DNA of 64,000 nt from Paenibacillus sp. LHD-117 (GTDB lineage Bacteria; Bacillota; Bacilli; Paenibacillales; Paenibacillaceae), in NCBI RefSeq assembly GCF_030929555.1, contig NZ_JAVFVT010000003.1:1-64000 (forward strand). Reading direction: 5' to 3'. The translations under genes and the position numbers were made by a program. Below, piece by piece: positions 43,972 to 52,446 of this stretch. The notes below the pieces were generated by a model. The model did no database searches. It was not told the DNA's origin and saw only the letters and a list, made by a program, of their open reading frames with translations. How positions within the stretch are numbered: position 1 is the stretch's first letter; every line of letters starts with the position of its first letter.

Positions 43972-44105
43972 GGCTATTTCACCTCTTTAAATCTTTGAAT
44001 GGCGGTGGTTTGGCTGATTCTTATTCGATAGTTTATTCCTGCGGCATCGGAATGGACTGTTGCAGCCAACCATGTGAATACCTATTTTCGTAGCCGCTCC
44101 AATCT

Positions 44106-44141
44106 TCGTCCATATCATTTTGAGCCGTACTTACATATACT
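44106..44141 (+). promoter_or_regulatory. Candidate sporulation-type promoter ahead of the wbpB-like gene
   Basis: TCGTCCATATC at 44106 and CATATACT at 44134, spacing 28. It sits 56 bases before the start codon. CATATACT fits the sigma-E/K -10 form CATANNNT. Confidence 0.4.
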
Positions 44142-44197
44142 GGATTGCATGAATGACGAGAGAGAAATACGAGAGTAACGAGAATAGGAGGCCGAAA

Positions 44198-45265
44198 ATG
44201 GGTTCATTACGTATTGCGATCGTCGGGTGCGGGGCCATCGCGGAGAAACACGTCGCATCGATCGCCGAGCTCGGGAGAGAGGCGAGCGTCGTCGCGTTGT
44301 GCGACCTGTCGGCAGAAAGGCTGGAGCGGTTCGCGAGTCCGGGGGGCAAACAGCGGTTTCCCGGCTCGAAGCTATATACCGACGTAGGCGAGCTCCTGCG
44401 CGATTCCGACGCGGAACTGGTCGTCGTCGCGACGAGCAGCGATTCGCATGCGGCGCTGTCGGTGCGTGCTCTTCGCGCGGGCAAACACGTCTTGGTCGAG
44501 AAGCCGTTGGCGCTTTCGCTAGAAGAGGCTGCCGAAGCGGTCGACGAAGCGAAGAGAAGGGGCCTGACGCTTGCCGTATCGTTTCAAGCCCGCTATATGC
44601 CGCAGATGGCGGCGCTGAAAGAAGCCGTGGAAGAAGGACGGTTCGGGAAGATCGGCCACGGTACTGTCTCGCTGAGGTGGAACCGAAACATGGGGTATTA
44701 CAAAGGCGGACCTTGGAGGGAGGATTGGAGCAAAGGCGGCGGCCTGTTCATGAACCAATGTATCCATTACGTGGATTTGCTGCTGTGGCTCATGGGCCCA
44801 GTCGCGTCCGTGTACGCACTCGGCGCCGCCGTCGCCCAGCCGATCGGCGTGGAGAACGTGGGAGCCGCCTTGTTGAAGTTCGAGAACGGAGCGATCGGCA
44901 TGATCGAAGCTTCTACCAATGTGTATCCCCAGACGCTGGGAACTTCGATCGGTTTGTTCGGCGCGAGCGGAACGGCTTTGATCGAAGGCCCGGCCCTGGG
45001 AACGGTCGGCGACTGGCGATTCGAAGAACGGGGAGGGGGGCCGGAATCGCAGCGACCGGAGACGGCACCGATCTCCCATACCCCGCTGTACCGCGATTTG
45101 ATCAGGTCCATTCGTTCGGGAGAAGAGCCGCTAGTATCCGCTGCGGGTTCGCTGGCGGCCATCGAGACCGTACTTGCCATTTATCGGTCGATCTCGAGCG
45201 GAGCCGTCGTCGAGCTGCCTGACCGGCAGTTCTTTCATATGGGGAAGATGTCATGGATGGGGTGA
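44198..45265 (+). CDS. wbpB: Gfo/Idh/MocA oxidoreductase (WbpB-like, UDP-GlcNAcA 3-dehydrogenase)
   Basis: 355 residues from the ATG at 44198 (ATAGGAGG ahead). NAD-binding start AIVGCGAIAEKHVASIAELG, the EKP motif in VEKPLAL, and GGGLFMNQCIHYVDLLLWLMG containing the conserved catalytic His. WbpB oxidises C3 of UDP-GlcNAcA, coupled to the WbpE transamination. Followed six bases later by the aminotransferase, which supports this assignment over a generic dehydrogenase. Confidence 0.85.
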   Translation: MGSLRIAIVGCGAIAEKHVASIAELGREASVVALCDLSAERLERFASPGGKQRFPGSKLYTDVGELLRDSDAELVVVATSSDSHAALSVRALRAGKHVLVEKPLALSLEEAAEAVDEAKRRGLTLAVSFQARYMPQMAALKEAVEEGRFGKIGHGTVSLRWNRNMGYYKGGPWREDWSKGGGLFMNQCIHYVDLLLWLMGPVASVYALGAAVAQPIGVENVGAALLKFENGAIGMIEASTNVYPQTLGTSIGLFGASGTALIEGPALGTVGDWRFEERGGGPESQRPETAPISHTPLYRDLIRSIRSGEEPLVSAAGSLAAIETVLAIYRSISSGAVVELPDRQFFHMGKMSWMG

Positions 45266-45271
45266 AGAGGG

Positions 45272-46381
45272 ATGAACAATATACCGCTTATCGATTTGCG
45301 GGCGCAATACTTGGAACTAAAGGATGAGATCGACGAAGCGATCCGGCGGGTTATGGACAGCGGGGAATATATCGCGGGACCCGAAGTCGAGGCGCTGGAG
45401 AAGGAAATCGCCGCGACTACCGAATCGTCTTTCGCGGTTGCCGTCGGCAACGGCACGGACGCATTGGCGCTGGCGCTCGAAGCGGCCGGCATCGGACCGG
45501 GGGATGAAGTGATCACGACGGCTTTCACGTTCTTCGCTACGGCCGAAGCCATCGTGCGCAGAGGCGCCGTCCCGGTGTTCGCCGACATCGATAAGACGAC
45601 GTACAACCTTTGTCCCGAGGATGCGGAACGAAGGATAACGAACCGCACGAAGGCGATCCTGCCGGTCCATGTCTTCGGTCAACCGGCGGAGATGGACGCA
45701 TTCGCCGACCTGGCTGCCAGGCATGGGCTCGTCGTTATCGAAGATGCCTGCCAGTCGATCGGTGCAACGTACAAGGGCCGGCAGGTCGGGGCGATCGGGG
45801 ACATCGGGTGCATTTCTTTCTTCCCGACTAAGAACCTTGGCGGCTACGGAGACGGAGGCATCGTCGTCACGAGCGACGAACGTGCGGCCGACCGCGTGCG
45901 ATTGCTTGCGAGACATGGGAGCCGAAAAAAATATTTCCACGAGGCGATCGGCGTAAACAGCAGGCTGGATCCCCTTCAGGCGGCCATCATTCGGGTGAAG
46001 CTGGCCCGTCTGCACGATTGGAACGAACGCAGAAGGCAGGCCGCCGAATATTATAACACAGGGCTGCGGGACACACCGCTTCGGTTGCCGGCCGCGCCCC
46101 GGCATGCCGGGCATGTCTACCACCTGTACGTCACACAGTTTCACGGGCGCGACGCGCTCGCGACGAAGCTTAGCCAGGACGGCATTTCTACCGGCCATTA
46201 TTATCCTTGCCCGCTGCATCTGCAGAAGGCTCTCGCAGGCCTGGGCTACAAGCAGGGCGATCTGCCGGTCACGGAGACGGCGTGCGCCCATTCCTTCGCG
46301 TTGCCGTTGTCGCCTCATCTGACGAAGGAGCAGCAAGATTATATTATCGGGAAAGTAATGGACTATACCCAAGGATGGTGA
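45272..46381 (+). CDS. wbpE: DegT/DnrJ/EryC1 aminotransferase (WbpE-like)
   Basis: 369 residues. PLP-dependent sugar aminotransferase with the Schiff-base lysine K187 in FFPTKNLGGYGDGG. VGNGTDALALALEAAGIGPG, HVFGQPAEMDAF and VNSRLDPLQAAIIRVKL are typical. In the Wbp pathway it puts the amino group on C3 of the UDP-3-keto-GlcNAcA made by WbpB. Sits between the wbpB- and wbpD-like genes with gaps of only 6 and 4 bases. Confidence 0.9.
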   Translation: MNNIPLIDLRAQYLELKDEIDEAIRRVMDSGEYIAGPEVEALEKEIAATTESSFAVAVGNGTDALALALEAAGIGPGDEVITTAFTFFATAEAIVRRGAVPVFADIDKTTYNLCPEDAERRITNRTKAILPVHVFGQPAEMDAFADLAARHGLVVIEDACQSIGATYKGRQVGAIGDIGCISFFPTKNLGGYGDGGIVVTSDERAADRVRLLARHGSRKKYFHEAIGVNSRLDPLQAAIIRVKLARLHDWNERRRQAAEYYNTGLRDTPLRLPAAPRHAGHVYHLYVTQFHGRDALATKLSQDGISTGHYYPCPLHLQKALAGLGYKQGDLPVTETACAHSFALPLSPHLTKEQQDYIIGKVMDYTQGW

Positions 46382-46385
46382 TCCT

Positions 46386-47105
46386 ATGAGCGGTACGACA
46401 AGCATCGGCGACAACGTCACGTTGGGACGCGGCGTCGTGATCGGCGCGGGCGTAATCATCGGCCACCATGTCGTCATTCATGACGAAAGCGTCATCGGCG
46501 ACGAAGTGCGCATTCAAGATCATGCGGTCATCGGCAAGCTGCCGACGAAAGCGAAAAACTCCGCCACGACGACGGAAGGGTCGACTCTTCGGCCTGTTAT
46601 CGTGGAACCAGGATGCACAATCGGCACTGGCGCGGTCGTTTATCGCGGAGCGCACTTGATGAGGGACGTCTTCGTCGCCGATATGGCGACCGTGAGAGAG
46701 AGGGTACGGATCGGAGAGCGGACGATTATCGGGCGGGGAGCGGCGATCGAGAACGATTGCGTCGTCGGCTCCCATTGCAAGCTCGAGACGAATAGCTATA
46801 TTTGCGCCTACTCGATCTTGGAGGACTACGTTTTCGTGGCTCCGTGCGTTGTGACGACAAACGACAATTATTTGGCCCGGACGGACGAGAGGTTCGAGCG
46901 CTTTAAGGGAGTGACCGTCAAGCGGGGGGGGAGGATTGGCGCCGGCGCCACCATTTTGCCGGGCAAGGTGATCCACGAGGACGGCGTCGTCGCGGCTGGC
47001 AGCGTAGTAACCAAAGACGTCTCCGCAAGAACGGTCGTGGCAGGCAATCCCGCCGTGAAGCTGAAGGAGGTACCCGAGGAGCAGTGGCTGAAGAACCAAC
47101 GATAA
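46386..47105 (+). CDS. wbpD: Left-handed beta-helix acetyltransferase (WbpD-like)
   Basis: 239 residues built of hexapeptide repeats (IGDNVTLGRGVVIGAGVIIG... and IGAGATILPGKVIHEDGVVA), as in trimeric acyl-CoA sugar acetyltransferases. In the pathway it acetylates the 3-amino group to give UDP-GlcNAc3NAcA. It is longer than many family members because of an insertion around KLPTKAKNSATTTEGSTLRP. A broken relative of its central part lies at 53592. Overlaps the CgeB-like gene by 22 bases. Confidence 0.87.
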   Translation: MSGTTSIGDNVTLGRGVVIGAGVIIGHHVVIHDESVIGDEVRIQDHAVIGKLPTKAKNSATTTEGSTLRPVIVEPGCTIGTGAVVYRGAHLMRDVFVADMATVRERVRIGERTIIGRGAAIENDCVVGSHCKLETNSYICAYSILEDYVFVAPCVVTTNDNYLARTDERFERFKGVTVKRGGRIGAGATILPGKVIHEDGVVAAGSVVTKDVSARTVVAGNPAVKLKEVPEEQWLKNQR

Positions 47106-48052
47106 ACGGGGAGAGACCACTTCGCGTGTTGATGCTGGTGAAGCGGTTCGCGGATCAGATGCCCAAGCATTCCCACAAATTCGATATGCTTACCGCGATC
47201 GAACAGGTTGCGGACGTCCATTATTGGCACAAGGACGGCAATATTCTGGACATTTTGGACCAAATGCCGGAGAGACCAGACGTCATCTTTCATTATGACA
47301 TCGAATGGCATAATGCGTTCGCGCCGAGCATCGCCAATCTTAACAAGGTCAATATTCTGAAGGCGTGTTACGTGTTGGACGTCCATTACTATCCCGCGGG
47401 AAGGCGCGATTATTTCAGCAAGAAGGCCAAGCCTGATCTTATTTTCTCCGCAAGCAAGTATCCTTTCCTTAAGGCGTTCCCTGATACCGAGCCGAGGTTC
47501 CGCTGGCTGCCGTTCGGCGTGAATCCGTCCGTGATCAAAGACTACGGCTTGCCGAAGAACGTCGATTATTCGCTGATGGGACTAATGGATCAGAAATATC
47601 CGTTCCGCCATGAAACGCTGAAACAAATGGCAGGTTGCAAAGGGTTCGTCCATTATCGCCATCCCGGTCATCTCGCTTCCCATCGTCCCGGGCTGTTCGT
47701 GCAAGAGAAATACGCGAGCGCGATCAATGGGTCGATGATTTCGTTTACTTGCGGCAGCAGCTTGCGCATACCCGTCGCCAAGTTTTTCGAAATACCCGGC
47801 TGCCGCACGCTGATGCTCGCGGAATCCAATCCGGACATCGAAGAGCTTGGCTTTCGCGACGGCGACAACTTTGTCGCCTGCAACCGGACGGACATTCGCG
47901 AGCTCGCGCTCCGCTACAGAGCCGACGAAGCGGCAAGACAGGCGATTACGGACTGCGGGCATGACTTTATTCACGCCGGCCATACGAACGGCCATCGGGC
48001 TGCCGAGTTCGTCGCCGCCGTTAAGGATGCTCTTGCCGGAAGAGGCGTTTGA
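47084..48052 (+). CDS. CgeB-like glycosyltransferase family protein
   Basis: 322 residues from a GTG at 47084 within the end of the wbpD-like gene. The layout (N-terminal PDVIFHYDIEWHNAF, central KPDLIFSASKYPFLKAFP and FRWLPFGVNPSVIKDYG, and a C-terminal FEIPGCRTLMLAESNPDIEE followed by LGFRDGDNFV) matches the CgeB / Glyco_trans_1_2 family. Bacillus subtilis CgeB is a mother-cell protein that affects spore surface polysaccharide. Last gene of wbpB-wbpE-wbpD-cgeB-like, closed by a long hairpin. Confidence 0.8.
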   Translation: MAEEPTINGERPLRVLMLVKRFADQMPKHSHKFDMLTAIEQVADVHYWHKDGNILDILDQMPERPDVIFHYDIEWHNAFAPSIANLNKVNILKACYVLDVHYYPAGRRDYFSKKAKPDLIFSASKYPFLKAFPDTEPRFRWLPFGVNPSVIKDYGLPKNVDYSLMGLMDQKYPFRHETLKQMAGCKGFVHYRHPGHLASHRPGLFVQEKYASAINGSMISFTCGSSLRIPVAKFFEIPGCRTLMLAESNPDIEELGFRDGDNFVACNRTDIRELALRYRADEAARQAITDCGHDFIHAGHTNGHRAAEFVAAVKDALAGRGV

Positions 48053-48065
48053 ACAACTGCGCAAA

Positions 48066-48127
48066 AAGAGGCTTATTCCCGTCGATCCGAGGAGCAAATG
48101 CTTCCTCGGTTCACGAATAAGCCTCTT
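48066..48127. terminator. Long two-stage terminator hairpin
   Basis: Outer stem AAGAGGCTTATTC / GAATAAGCCTCTT, inner stem CCGAGGA / TCCTCGG. It lies between the rightward CgeB-like gene and the leftward glycosyltransferase; each arm gives a short T/A-rich end. Confidence 0.75.
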
Positions 48128-48168
48128 GTTCGTTAGGAGAGGCGCTTGCATAAGGCCGATCGGAAAAG

Positions 48169-49173
48169 TTAAAGCAACTGATAAACTCGAATCAACGATT
48201 TTGCCGCCTTCTCCAAGCCATGATTGCGTTCCACATAACGCCGGCCTTGCTCGCCAAGCGATGCCCATCTCTCCGGATGCGTGAGCAGGTCTTTGATTGC
48301 GTCATATACAGTTACTGGATTTGCATTGACGATAGGCAAATCCGGGGGAAATGTACGGAGAAGATCCTCGCGGATGTAACAAATCACCGGCTTCCCCATT
48401 GCCATCGCTTCCATGCTTAGATTGGCGTAAGAACCGATCAACAGCTGATCCACCACGATGGAGGCTTCCCGATACAGCCGCAGCGCTTCATCGTGCGGCA
48501 TCCGTTCAACGAGCTTGAAAACAAAGCGATGTCCTTCCTTCTTCAGGCGGGCGACCGCATCCAGTACATATTTCGTTCCTTTCAGATCCTGGCGCGACGG
48601 AGCATGGACGATAAGCGGCTCGGAACAAGGAGCGGGGTACTTCGGCATGTAGTTTGCTGAATCGATGGCATAAGGCACGACATGGACATGTTTGTAATAC
48701 GGCTTCACGTATGGCAGCAGCTCGTGATCCGGAACGCAGGCATGATCGATATAGGAGGATAGAAGCTTCAGGTTGGATCGGATTCTGGCTTCCGGCCACG
48801 TCTTTTTGACCCGGACGTACGGATTGCCGGACGATCGGGCGATCGACAAGATTCGCGCTTCCGACCCCCGATGAAACATCGCCATCTTTTTACCTCTGTC
48901 GGCTATAAGCTTAAGATCCCGCTTGTCCGGGAAGAACGTCTCTCCGAAATGAAAGTGGAAAATATCGAACCGGTCGAGCGCTTCTTCGAAAAAATGTTTC
49001 AGCATTCGATTGGCCTTGTCCAGCGGTACATTGTCGGCGTGCATGCGAATGTCTGCCAAATACGAGTAATGATGATTTAGCAAGCTGAGGGAAGCGGCGT
49101 CGACGCCTTGACCGCGAAGCGCGCGGCTCAAAGCGCTGATGCCGATTCCATACGGGAGATGCAATACCTTCAT
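48169..49173 (-). CDS. Glycosyltransferase, paralogue 1 of 3
   Basis: 334 residues from the ATG at 49173. GT-B-type enzyme: LPYGIGISALSRALRGQGVD, FHFHFGETFFPDKRDLKLI, FHRGSEARILSIAR, HVVPYAID and the donor-site helix SYANLSMEAMAMGKPVICYI. It is clearly related along its length to the products of 51423 and 52447. Its start overlaps the end of the epimerase gene at 49170 by 4 bases, so the two are co-translated. Donor and acceptor unknown. Confidence 0.85.
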   Translation of the reverse strand: MKVLHLPYGIGISALSRALRGQGVDAASLSLLNHHYSYLADIRMHADNVPLDKANRMLKHFFEEALDRFDIFHFHFGETFFPDKRDLKLIADRGKKMAMFHRGSEARILSIARSSGNPYVRVKKTWPEARIRSNLKLLSSYIDHACVPDHELLPYVKPYYKHVHVVPYAIDSANYMPKYPAPCSEPLIVHAPSRQDLKGTKYVLDAVARLKKEGHRFVFKLVERMPHDEALRLYREASIVVDQLLIGSYANLSMEAMAMGKPVICYIREDLLRTFPPDLPIVNANPVTVYDAIKDLLTHPERWASLGEQGRRYVERNHGLEKAAKSLIRVYQLL

Positions 49174-50138
49174 CCGGCTTGCCCCCCATACTTGCCGCGC
49201 AGCCATTGAACGGTTGCCGCGACGCCTTGTTCGAAGTCCCAGTCGAAGCTCATGCCGATGTTCTTGATTTTGTCATTGCTGATATCGAAGTTTTTGATGT
49301 CTCCCGGTTTCCAGCCCGAGTATTGAATGCGGAGATCGCTTCTTCCCAGCTGCTCGAGCACGATATCGGCCAACCTTCGGATCGGTATCTTCAGCCCGGA
49401 AGCGCAGTTGTAAATTTCTCCGCTCGCAGCCGGGGAGCAAGCGACGAGCAGATTCGCTTTCACGACATCGGCGACGTATGTGAACGATCTGATCTGGCTG
49501 CCGTCTCCGAAGATGATGGGCGGAAGGCCGTTTAACGCCCTTCTAATAAAAATGGACACAACCCCGCCGTAATCGTTGTCTTCCTGTCTCGGTCCGTAGA
49601 CATGGAAATACCGGAGAACGGAAACGTCCATTCCGTAAAGCTGCCGGAACACCATGCCATACTTCTCCGCCGCAAGCTTGCTGGTGCCGTAGAAGGAAAC
49701 GGGCTCCGTCGGATGAAGTTCGTCTTCCGGCACGTAGCGGGGTTCCCCGTAGACCGAACCGGTGGAAGCATGTACGATCTTCTTCACTCCATGCGTCCGC
49801 GAAGCCTCCAGCACGTTAAAGGTGCCTTCCGCGTTCGTTCTCAAATCCAATCTCGGATTGATCAAGCATACGCTGTTTTTGGAAACGGCCTGGTGAAACA
49901 CGATTTCAATGCCTTTGAACAGATCGACGATGCCGTCGTAATCGGTAATGTCCGCTTTCGCGACGGTAAGCAGCGGATTGTCAATATAGGTTGAAATATT
50001 TTCCATTTTCCCGCCTGAGAAATTATCCAAGCAGGTAACCTTGACGTTTAATTTCAACAGCCGCTCCACGAGATGGCTGCCTATGAACCCGCCGCCGCCG
50101 GTAACCAGCGCCGACTTGAACGGAAAGTGATCGACCAA
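49170..50138 (-). CDS. NAD-dependent sugar epimerase/dehydratase (SDR, GalE-like)
   Basis: About 322 residues. Extended SDR: TGGGGFIGSHLVERLL for NAD, DNFSGGKMENI, and a YGTSK catalytic motif. A TTG at 50138 is preferred because AAGGAG sits ten bases ahead; the GTG at 50147 is only one base from it. Related to UDP-glucose/GlcNAc 4-epimerases and to dTDP-glucose dehydratases, but the substrate cannot be fixed. A second, different SDR gene is divergently placed at 50414. Confidence 0.83.
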   Translation of the reverse strand: MVDHFPFKSALVTGGGGFIGSHLVERLLKLNVKVTCLDNFSGGKMENISTYIDNPLLTVAKADITDYDGIVDLFKGIEIVFHQAVSKNSVCLINPRLDLRTNAEGTFNVLEASRTHGVKKIVHASTGSVYGEPRYVPEDELHPTEPVSFYGTSKLAAEKYGMVFRQLYGMDVSVLRYFHVYGPRQEDNDYGGVVSIFIRRALNGLPPIIFGDGSQIRSFTYVADVVKANLLVACSPAASGEIYNCASGLKIPIRRLADIVLEQLGRSDLRIQYSGWKPGDIKNFDISNDKIKNIGMSFDWDFEQGVAATVQWLRGKYGGQAG

Positions 50139-50341
50139 ACTCCGCACGCTCCTTCGACTATCGAAATCTCGAACCTAGCTCATAGATTCCGGATTTATAC
50201 AACTATATTCAGCCGAGGCAAGCGTGGTGTAGTCCTTTCAACCAGACTCGAAGAATATAAGGCGATCATAACGCTTATTCCGTTGGTACGAGAGCAGGGG
50301 AGTTCCCGTCGGGGCCGTCCATTTTTCCGTGCTTTGGTTGG

Positions 50342-50377
50342 TCGTCCATTCGGTTGCGCGATCGGCTACATATATTA
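50342..50377 (+). promoter_or_regulatory. Candidate sporulation-type promoter ahead of the second epimerase operon
   Basis: TCGTCCATTCGGTTGC at 50342 and CATATATTA at 50369 (CATANNNTA). The spacing of 27 and the box itself are nearly identical to those at 40232. Confidence 0.45.
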
Positions 50378-50413
50378 TCTAAAAGGGATTCGACGTTTGA
50401 AAGGAGTGGGAAG

Positions 50414-51385
50414 ATGGATATTGATCGGATCCAGGGCGAGACCATATTCGTAACTGGCGGCGCGGGATTTATCGGCTCGACGCTGATAGGCAGGTTATTG
50501 GACAGCAATAGAGTGACCGTGTACGATAACTTCGCGCGGAACGCCCTTCAAGAAAAATCCTATAACGGCCATCCCAACCTGACGGTGGTTCAAGGGGATA
50601 TTCTCGATTACGCGAAGCTTAGGCGAGCCATGAAAAATTCGACCTATATTGTTCACGCGGCAGCGATCGCGGGGATCGATTCGGTCATAAGAAGTCCCGT
50701 CACGACGATGTCAGTGAATATGGTAGGCTCTTATCATGTGCTGCAGGCCGCATCGACGCTCAAAAACTGCAAAAGAATCGTTTGTTTCAGCACAAGCGAA
50801 GTGTTCGGCCAGCTCGCTTTCCGATCTAAAGAAACGAGCCCGGCCGTAATGGGAGCCGTCGGAGAAGCAAGATGGACCTATGCCGTGAGCAAATTATCTG
50901 TCGAGCATCTCGCATACGCCTATTATAAGGAACTGGGCCTGCCGACCGTAACGGTGAGGCCTTTCAACGTGTACGGTCCCGGGCAGGTAGGCGAAGGGGC
51001 GTTGCGTGCGTTCGTATTGCAGGCGCTTAGAGGAGAGCCGCTTCGTATACACGGAGATGGCACCCAGATCCGTGCCTGGTGTTACATCGACGATATGGTG
51101 GACGGCATTCTCTGCGCCATGGTCAAAGACGAAGCGGTCGGCCAATCCTTCAACATCGGCAACCAGAAGACAGTCATTACGGTCTATGGACTCGCCAGCA
51201 CGGTACTGAGAGTACTGCGATCAACTTCGGAAATCCAATTCATCGGAGCGGACTCCGTGGATATCGAGCTTCGGATTCCAAACGTCGAGAAGGCGAAATC
51301 ATTGTTGGGATTCGAGGCCGCAGTAGGGCTTGAGGAAGGCATTTGCCGGACCGCTTCGTTTTACAGGGCAAAAATACAGGAATAA
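50414..51385 (+). CDS. NAD-dependent sugar epimerase/dehydratase (SDR), second type
   Basis: 323 residues from the ATG at 50414 (AAAGGAGTGG ahead). NAD motif TGGAGFIGSTLIGRLLD, FSTSEVFG, catalytic YAVSKLSVEH and NVYGPGQVGEGALRAF. It is distinct from the product at 49170. First gene of a rightward operon with two glycosyltransferases of one family. Probably interconverts or dehydrates a UDP-sugar for them; the exact reaction is unknown. Confidence 0.85.
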   Translation: MDIDRIQGETIFVTGGAGFIGSTLIGRLLDSNRVTVYDNFARNALQEKSYNGHPNLTVVQGDILDYAKLRRAMKNSTYIVHAAAIAGIDSVIRSPVTTMSVNMVGSYHVLQAASTLKNCKRIVCFSTSEVFGQLAFRSKETSPAVMGAVGEARWTYAVSKLSVEHLAYAYYKELGLPTVTVRPFNVYGPGQVGEGALRAFVLQALRGEPLRIHGDGTQIRAWCYIDDMVDGILCAMVKDEAVGQSFNIGNQKTVITVYGLASTVLRVLRSTSEIQFIGADSVDIELRIPNVEKAKSLLGFEAAVGLEEGICRTASFYRAKIQE

Positions 51386-51422
51386 TTGCCGCAAGCGCAG
51401 CATGCTGAGAGGAGAAAGTCAT

Positions 51423-52427
51423 ATGAAGGTGCTGCTCAGCCCGCATGGCATCGGAATAGGGACGCTGGCCCAAGCGCTGCGCAGCCAAGGCGTCAATGCC
51501 GCTGCCTGCAGCTTTAGCGACGATGCCTATGCTTATTTGTCGGACCGGTGTCTGCGGTTGAACAAACATTCCAACAAAAGTAGGCAGGCCATTAGGAAAG
51601 CTTTCATGGAAGAGGCCGTCCGAACGTACGACGTCTTTCATTTCCACTTCGGCGAAACCTTGTTGCCCGACAAAAGCGATCTCAAGCTTCTGAAGGGAAT
51701 GGGAAAGAAGCTGGTCATGCACCATAACGGTTCCGACGCGAGAGTGCTTTCGATCGCCCGCAGCCATAACAATCCTTACGTTCTGGTAAAGGAAACGTGG
51801 CCGGAGACAAGGGTGCAAGAAAGCATGAAACGGATTGCGGCTTACATCGACCATGCGATCATCAATGATTACGAGCTCTTTCCCTTCGTTGAGCCTTATT
51901 ACAAATACGTTCACGTCGTTCCTTACGCCATCAACGTTCATCGAGTAATGCCCCGTTATCCTGCACCGGTCTCCGTTCCTTTGGTCGTTCACGCACCTTC
52001 CCATCGCGAAGTCAAAGGCTCGGAGTTCGTCGTGGCCGCCGTGGACCGGTTAAAAAACGAAGGATATGCCTTCGACTTTCGGCTGTTGGAAGGGCTGCCC
52101 CATGACGAGGCGAAAAAGCTGTACGCGCAGTCGGACATCATCATCGACCAGCTCCGAATCGGAACTTACGCGAATTTAAGCATGGAAGCGATGGCGATGG
52201 GCAAACCCGTCATTTGCTACATCCGCGAAGATCTCCGCCATACGTTTCCGGGCGAGCTGCCGATCGTCAGCGCGAATCCGGATACGATATACCGGGAATT
52301 GAAGTCGTTGCTGGAGCGTCCGGGAGACTGGAAGGACATCGGGATGAAAGGCCGGAATTACGCCGAACAATTCCATAGTTACGATTACGTGGGCAAACTG
52401 CTAGTAGAAACCTATCAACAACTTTAG
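51423..52427 (+). CDS. Glycosyltransferase, paralogue 2 of 3
   Basis: 334 residues from the ATG at 51423 (AGAGGAGAAAG ahead). Same family as the product at 48169: SPHGIGIGTLAQALRSQGVN, FHFHFGETLLPDKSDLKLL, HHNGSDARVLSIARSHNNPY, HVVPYAI and YANLSMEAMAMGKPVICYIR. All putative active-site segments are intact. Lies 37 bases after the SDR gene and 19 bases before the third copy. Confidence 0.85.
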   Translation: MKVLLSPHGIGIGTLAQALRSQGVNAAACSFSDDAYAYLSDRCLRLNKHSNKSRQAIRKAFMEEAVRTYDVFHFHFGETLLPDKSDLKLLKGMGKKLVMHHNGSDARVLSIARSHNNPYVLVKETWPETRVQESMKRIAAYIDHAIINDYELFPFVEPYYKYVHVVPYAINVHRVMPRYPAPVSVPLVVHAPSHREVKGSEFVVAAVDRLKNEGYAFDFRLLEGLPHDEAKKLYAQSDIIIDQLRIGTYANLSMEAMAMGKPVICYIREDLRHTFPGELPIVSANPDTIYRELKSLLERPGDWKDIGMKGRNYAEQFHSYDYVGKLLVETYQQL

Positions 52428-52446
52428 AAAACCGGGAGGAGAGACT

